Positions 28,908 through 32,082 of a stretch of 32,082 nucleotides of DNA are shown here, piece by piece. Made by a program: the position numbers and the translations under genes. Source of the DNA: JBBTSG01 sp038064775 (GTDB taxonomy: Bacteria; Patescibacteriota; Minisyncoccia; UBA6257; GWB1-50-10). The notes below the pieces were generated by a model. It worked only from the letters and a program-made list of their open reading frames with translations, was not told the DNA's origin and searched no databases. Each line of letters opens with the position of its first letter. The stretch's first letter is position 1. The DNA lies in the NCBI GenBank assembly GCA_038064775.1, contig JBBTSG010000001.1, forward strand, positions 1 through 32,082, written 5' to 3'.

Positions 28908-29291
28908 TTAAGTAATTTCTAATTTCTCACCCTTCGCGATTGTGACAATGGCTTTTTTAAAGCTTTGTTCGTGGCCTTGAACTTGCCCAATATGTCGCCG
29001 CTTGGACTTACCATGAATAATATTTACGTCTTCCACCCGAACGCCGTAATGACGGCTTATTTCTTCCTTAATCATTGGTTTATTAGCCGCTTCTTCAACC
29101 AAAAAAACATATTTATTTTGCGCTTTAAACATACCAGCTTTTTCGGTAACATGAGGTTTTTTTAAAATTCCAAAAATTATTTTGTGTTCCGTAGCGTTTC
29201 GTTTCGCGGGTAAATTTTTATTCAAATCAACCGCTGTAACTTTCGGTTTCTCCTTTTTATCTTCTTTTTTAGATGGTTTAAAAATACTCAT
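28908..29291 (-). CDS. rplW: 50S ribosomal protein uL23 with N-terminal extension
   Basis: uL23 lies at the exit tunnel and binds trigger factor and SRP. The core LKKPHVTEKAGMFKAQNKYVFLVEEAANKPMIKEEI, which begins near residue 43, and the C-terminal half GVRVEDVNIIHGKSKRRHIG are typical. About 40 extra N-terminal residues, rich in Lys (MSIFKPSKKEDKKEKPK), precede it, so the total of 127 exceeds the usual 95-100. An internal start cannot be excluded but would lose conserved context. It begins one base after the rplD stop. Confidence 0.95.
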   Translation of the reverse strand: MSIFKPSKKEDKKEKPKVTAVDLNKNLPAKRNATEHKIIFGILKKPHVTEKAGMFKAQNKYVFLVEEAANKPMIKEEISRHYGVRVEDVNIIHGKSKRRHIGQVQGHEQSFKKAIVTIAKGEKLEIT

Positions 29292-29292
29292 A

Positions 29293-29931
29293 TTATTTTA
29301 TTGATTTTGAACAGCGTTCAATTAATTCAGAAACTCCAGCTTTTTCAAAAAAAATGTATTGATAATTAACGCAATCATAAATATTAAGCGTTTCCGAACT
29401 TAAAATTTTTACTTTCGGTAAATTCCGGCCGGCAAGAAAAATATTTTTATTTTCTTTAGCCGGTATGATTAAAATACTTGGGCGGACCTTAAAGAAATTT
29501 TTAATGACTGAAGCTAGGTTTTTTGTCTTGTAATCGGTTAAATTCAAATTTTCAATAATTTTAATTTCTTCATCGGCCATTTTTTTCGATAGAGCGGAAT
29601 AAATAGCAAGCCGCTTCATTTTTTTATTTATTTTCTTTGAAAAATCTCTTTCTTTTGTTGGTCCGAAGGTTACGCCACCGCCAGCCCAAAGCGGAGATCT
29701 AATCGAACTCTGTCGAGAACGGCCGCTGCCTTTTTGAGGCCGAGGCTTTCTTCCACCGCCGCGCACGTCACCCCTACCTTTAGTGTGCGCTAAATTTTTC
29801 CGCTCATTTGAAATTTGAGCAACAAAAGCCTGGTGCACCAAAGAAGGATTCCATTTAATTTTAAAAATTGTTTCGGGCAACTCTATCGTCCCGGCCTTAT
29901 TATTTTTTTGGTCAAAAACACTAACTTTCAT
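29293..29931 (-). CDS. rplD: 50S ribosomal protein uL4
   Basis: This 212-residue protein matches uL4, whose extended loop lines the exit tunnel. GRGDVRGGGRKPRPQKGSGRSRQSS forms that loop, followed by WAGGGVTFGPTKERDFSKKI. In E. coli uL4 also represses the S10 operon; whether it does so here is unknown. It lies 7 bp after rplC. Confidence 0.97.
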   Translation of the reverse strand: MKVSVFDQKNNKAGTIELPETIFKIKWNPSLVHQAFVAQISNERKNLAHTKGRGDVRGGGRKPRPQKGSGRSRQSSIRSPLWAGGGVTFGPTKERDFSKKINKKMKRLAIYSALSKKMADEEIKIIENLNLTDYKTKNLASVIKNFFKVRPSILIIPAKENKNIFLAGRNLPKVKILSSETLNIYDCVNYQYIFFEKAGVSELIERCSKSIK

Positions 29932-29938
29932 AAAATAT

Positions 29939-30376
29939 TTATTTTGTTTTTACTTCAAGTAAACCGCCACGCGCGCCAGGTACCGCTCCTTTAACCATTA
30001 AGGTATTTTCATCTGGCGAAATATTAGCAATAACTAAGTTTCTAACCGTAACTCTCACGTCGCCCATGTGGCCGGCCATTTTACGGCCTTTAATAACTCT
30101 CTGTGGCGCGGTTGCGCCAATTGAGCCAGGCGCCCGCAAACGGTTTTTCTGACCGTGAGTTTTAGGCCCCCCATGGAAACCATGACGCTTTACCACACCC
30201 TGAAAACCCTTACCTTTGCTAATTCCTGAAACATTAACCTTTTCACCTTCTTTTAATTCTTTTAAAATTTCTTTATTTTCTTCCGCTCCCGCAAATTTAA
30301 GAACCGTCACTGGAATGACTTTATCGCTTTGCCAAAACTGGCTCATTTTAACTTTTTTAACTAAAAATTTCTTCAT
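29939..30376 (-). CDS. rplC: 50S ribosomal protein uL3, compact form
   Basis: uL3 nucleates 50S assembly next to the peptidyl-transferase centre. The protein is only 145 residues, about 60 fewer than the E. coli protein. Its N-terminus (MKKFLVKKVKMSQFW...PVTVLKF) runs on almost directly into EGEKVNVSGISKGKGFQGVVKRHGFHGGPKTHG, so the segment between VTV and the VDV-TGTSKGKGF motif is mostly gone. The functional GSIGATAPQRVIKGRKMAGHMG core and KGAVPGARGGLLEVK end are intact. GAGG is well placed before the ATG. A hairpin (30403-30437) separates it from rpsJ. Confidence 0.95.
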   Translation of the reverse strand: MKKFLVKKVKMSQFWQSDKVIPVTVLKFAGAEENKEILKELKEGEKVNVSGISKGKGFQGVVKRHGFHGGPKTHGQKNRLRAPGSIGATAPQRVIKGRKMAGHMGDVRVTVRNLVIANISPDENTLMVKGAVPGARGGLLEVKTK

Positions 30377-30402
30377 GTTTGCCTCACTATTGTTATTTAG
30401 TC

Positions 30403-30437
30403 ATTAAAACAACCCGCCTCTGGCGGATTGTTTTAAT
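30403..30437 (-). terminator. Terminator or attenuator between rpsJ and rplC
   Basis: A 10-bp outer stem ATTAAAACAA/TTGTTTTAAT (30403-30412 with 30428-30437) and an inner CCGCC/GGCGG (30414-30418 with 30422-30426) are separated by one C-A mismatch. The loop is three bases. Read on the minus strand the 3' arm supplies a TTGTTTT tract. It could partly terminate tuf-rpsJ transcription before rplC. Confidence 0.65.
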
Positions 30438-30466
30438 TTAGTGATCTGCCTTAAGACCCTGCCATT

Positions 30467-30799
30467 CTATCCCATCTTTATCTCAACGTCAACGCCCGCC
30501 GGCAGGTTTAAATCAGTCAAAGATTCAATGATTTTTTGCTGTGGATTTACGATATCAATCAGCCGTTTATGAACCCTCATTTCGAAATGTTCGCCAGATT
30601 TTTTGTGAACAAAAGTCGAGCGGTTTACCGAATAGCGCTTGAATTCGGTCGGTAATGGAATTGGGCCGTGCACTTCTCCGCCCTGACGTTTTATCGCTTC
30701 AATAATTTGACGAACAGAACTGTCGATGAGCTTCGCATCGTAGGACTTAACGCGAAGACGTAATCTTTCTTTTTGAAGCTGCTCTTCTTTTTTAGCCAT
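30467..30799 (-). CDS. rpsJ: 30S ribosomal protein uS10
   Basis: This 110-residue protein matches uS10 in the 30S head, also known as NusE in transcription antitermination. LRLRVKSYDAKLIDSSVRQIIE, GPIPLPTEFKRYSVNRSTFVHKKSGEHFEMRVHKRLIDI and LNLPAGVDVEIKM are canonical. About eight extra N-terminal residues are present. No Shine-Dalgarno site is seen before the ATG; the upstream spacer is a degenerate heptamer repeat. Confidence 0.97.
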   Translation of the reverse strand: MAKKEEQLQKERLRLRVKSYDAKLIDSSVRQIIEAIKRQGGEVHGPIPLPTEFKRYSVNRSTFVHKKSGEHFEMRVHKRLIDIVNPQQKIIESLTDLNLPAGVDVEIKMG

Positions 30800-30807
30800 G
30801 CTAAAAT

Positions 30808-30864
30808 AACTTTTAACTAAAAACTTATAACTTTAAACTTTTTGTTATTAGTTATTGGTTGTTA
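30808..30864. repeat. Degenerate 7-bp tandem repeats between tuf and rpsJ
   Basis: Five phased heptamers of form AACTNNN (AACTTTT, AACTAAA, AACTTAT, AACTTTA, AACTTTT; 30808-30842) are followed after one T by three of form GTTNTTN (GTTATTA, GTTATTG, GTTGTTA; 30844-30864). The second set is roughly complementary to the first, so parts can pair. They fill the space between tuf and rpsJ. Confidence 0.6.
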
Positions 30865-30869
30865 GTTTT

Positions 30870-32066
30870 TTACTTCAATATTTTAGTGACAGCTCCTGCA
30901 CCGACCGTTTTTCCTCCCTCTCTAATAGCAAACCGTTGTTTTTCTTCGAGTGCCACCGGAGCGATTAATTTAATCGTTAAACCAATCGTGTCGCCAGGCA
31001 TTACCATTTCAACACCAGTTGGCAAAATTACTTCACCAGTCACATCAGTTGTGCGGATATAAAATTGCGGTTTATAACCCTTGAAAAACGGCGTGTGTCT
31101 GCCACCTTCTTCTTTTGAAAGAACATAAACTTCTGCTTCAAATTCCGTGTGTGGCGTAACAGAGCCAGGTTTCGCGATAACCTGACCGCGTTCCACATCT
31201 TCCTTCTTTAAACCGCGAAGCAAGATACCAACATTGTCGCCAGCTCGGCCTTCATCCAAAGTTTTCTGGAACATTTCAATGCCAGTAACCACAGTTTTTG
31301 TGGTCGGTTTCAAACCAATAATTTCAATTTCTTCGTTTACTTTAATGACACCCCGTTCCGCACGGCCAGTGCAAACAGTACCGCGGCCTTCAATTGAGAA
31401 AATGTCTTCAATCGGCATTAAGAACGGCTTATCAATCGCCCGAACTGGTTCAGGAATAAATTCGTCGAGCGCCTTTACTAAATCAAGAATCGGCTTTGCG
31501 TCCGCGTCATCAACTGATTTCGAAGTAAGCGCTTTTGTCGCCGAACCGCGAATTACCGGAATTGTGTCGCCCGGAAATTGATATTTCTTCAAAAGTTCAC
31601 GGACTTCAGATTCAACTAAATCCACTAATTCTTTGTCGTCAACCATATCAACTTTATTGAGGAACACAACAATCGCCGGCACGCCGACTTGGCGGGCAAG
31701 CAAAATGTGTTCGCGCGTCTGCGGCATTGGGCCGTCAGCCGCCGAGACAACTAAAACTGCGCCGTCCATTTGCGCCGCGCCGGTAATCATGTTTTTGATG
31801 TAATCGGCATGGCCAGGGGCGTCAATGTGCGCGTAGTGGCGTTTCTCTGATTCGTATTCAGAGTGGTGAAGCGCAATCGTAATTCCTCGCGCTTTTTCTT
31901 CCGGAGCATTATCGATATCATTTACTCCTTCTTCCTTTGCCCATCCTTTCATATGAAGAACGTGCGTAATCGCCGCGGTAAGAGTTGTCTTGCCGTGGTC
32001 GACGTGACCAATTGTGCCAACGTTTACGTGTGGCTTTGTTCGCTGAAATTTTTCTTTTTCTGCCAT
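30870..32066 (-). CDS. tuf: Elongation factor Tu
   Basis: EF-Tu carries aminoacyl-tRNA to the ribosome as a GTPase. The 398-residue protein has G1 GHVDHGKT (20-27), the ARGITI switch, DAPGHADY (E. coli has DCPGHADY) and NKVDMVDD, followed by the two beta-barrel domains ending GGKTVGAGAVTKIL. It is the first gene of this strand's translation cluster visible here; rpsL, rpsG and fusA would be expected upstream but lie outside the window. No Shine-Dalgarno site is visible in the 16 bases before the ATG. Confidence 0.98.
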   Translation of the reverse strand: MAEKEKFQRTKPHVNVGTIGHVDHGKTTLTAAITHVLHMKGWAKEEGVNDIDNAPEEKARGITIALHHSEYESEKRHYAHIDAPGHADYIKNMITGAAQMDGAVLVVSAADGPMPQTREHILLARQVGVPAIVVFLNKVDMVDDKELVDLVESEVRELLKKYQFPGDTIPVIRGSATKALTSKSVDDADAKPILDLVKALDEFIPEPVRAIDKPFLMPIEDIFSIEGRGTVCTGRAERGVIKVNEEIEIIGLKPTTKTVVTGIEMFQKTLDEGRAGDNVGILLRGLKKEDVERGQVIAKPGSVTPHTEFEAEVYVLSKEEGGRHTPFFKGYKPQFYIRTTDVTGEVILPTGVEMVMPGDTIGLTIKLIAPVALEEKQRFAIREGGKTVGAGAVTKILK

Positions 32067-32082
32067 AATTTTTTATAACTTT

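Noticed and set aside
30808..30864. CRISPR-like array between tuf and rpsJ
   Set aside because: Units are 7 bp and degenerate with no spacers; no cas genes are present anywhere in the window.

Overview
The window looks like part of a Candidate Phyla Radiation (Patescibacteria, probably Parcubacteria-like) genome. Signs from the sequence: an S10-spc ribosomal operon in the usual order but with no rpmD (uL30) between rpsE and rplO, a very short uL3, small genes packed with 0-10 bp gaps, DUF4012 next to glycosyltransferases, PilO-like pilus genes, and AT-rich spacers. The lineage is inferred from gene content only. A run of exactly 100 N (7836-7935) shows this is a scaffold.

Layout. 1-1390: an SDR-family protein with its own promoter and terminator, tRNA-Gly(CCC) and a DivIC/FtsB-like septation protein. 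1397-7693: lepA, a DUF4012 membrane protein and two GT4 glycosyltransferases, all on the minus strand; three of these genes are separated by 1 bp. 7694-8632: an accessory pocket with the scaffold gap, two small unknown genes, a perfect 26-bp palindrome and two terminators. 8633-10257: a phosphoglycosyl transferase, rsmI and rplS. 10322-13918: short single-gene units, several with clear promoters (unknown membrane-anchored protein, RluA-type pseudouridine synthase, secreted 3D-domain protein, HAD phosphatase, P-loop kinase, MazG-like enzyme). 14007-16076: AI-2E-family permease, tRNA-Ala and tRNA-Ile, and two pilus-type membrane proteins. 16109-19162: dprA-topA on the plus strand. 19152-20622: map and adk. 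20791-32066: secY and 20 ribosomal protein genes, ending at tuf, all on the minus strand.

How it fits together. The right-hand 11 kb is translation and secretion machinery, read tuf > rpsJ > rplC ... rplO > secY, then a terminator and a separately started adk-map pair. Recoding of the operon is visible in the short L3, a zinc-ribbon L24, long tails on L22, L23 and S19, and no L30. The usual infA-rpmJ-rpsM-rpsK-rpoA-rplQ continuation after map is not here; topA converges on map instead. The left third is envelope glycan assembly (PGT plus two GT4 enzymes plus DUF4012) joined to translation factor lepA.

No complete undescribed multi-gene system stands out; most genes are recognisable housekeeping genes. 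The most unusual signals are small: a shared TTGACA / AGYATGCTA promoter architecture in three single-gene units, several probable leaderless starts, degenerate 7-bp repeats between tuf and rpsJ, a 5' leader that is itself a terminator-like hairpin, a bounded inverted-repeat spacer between the two glycosyltransferases, a tRNA-Ala with C in place of the near-invariant T at position 55, and an apparent scaffold gap whose edges are identical.
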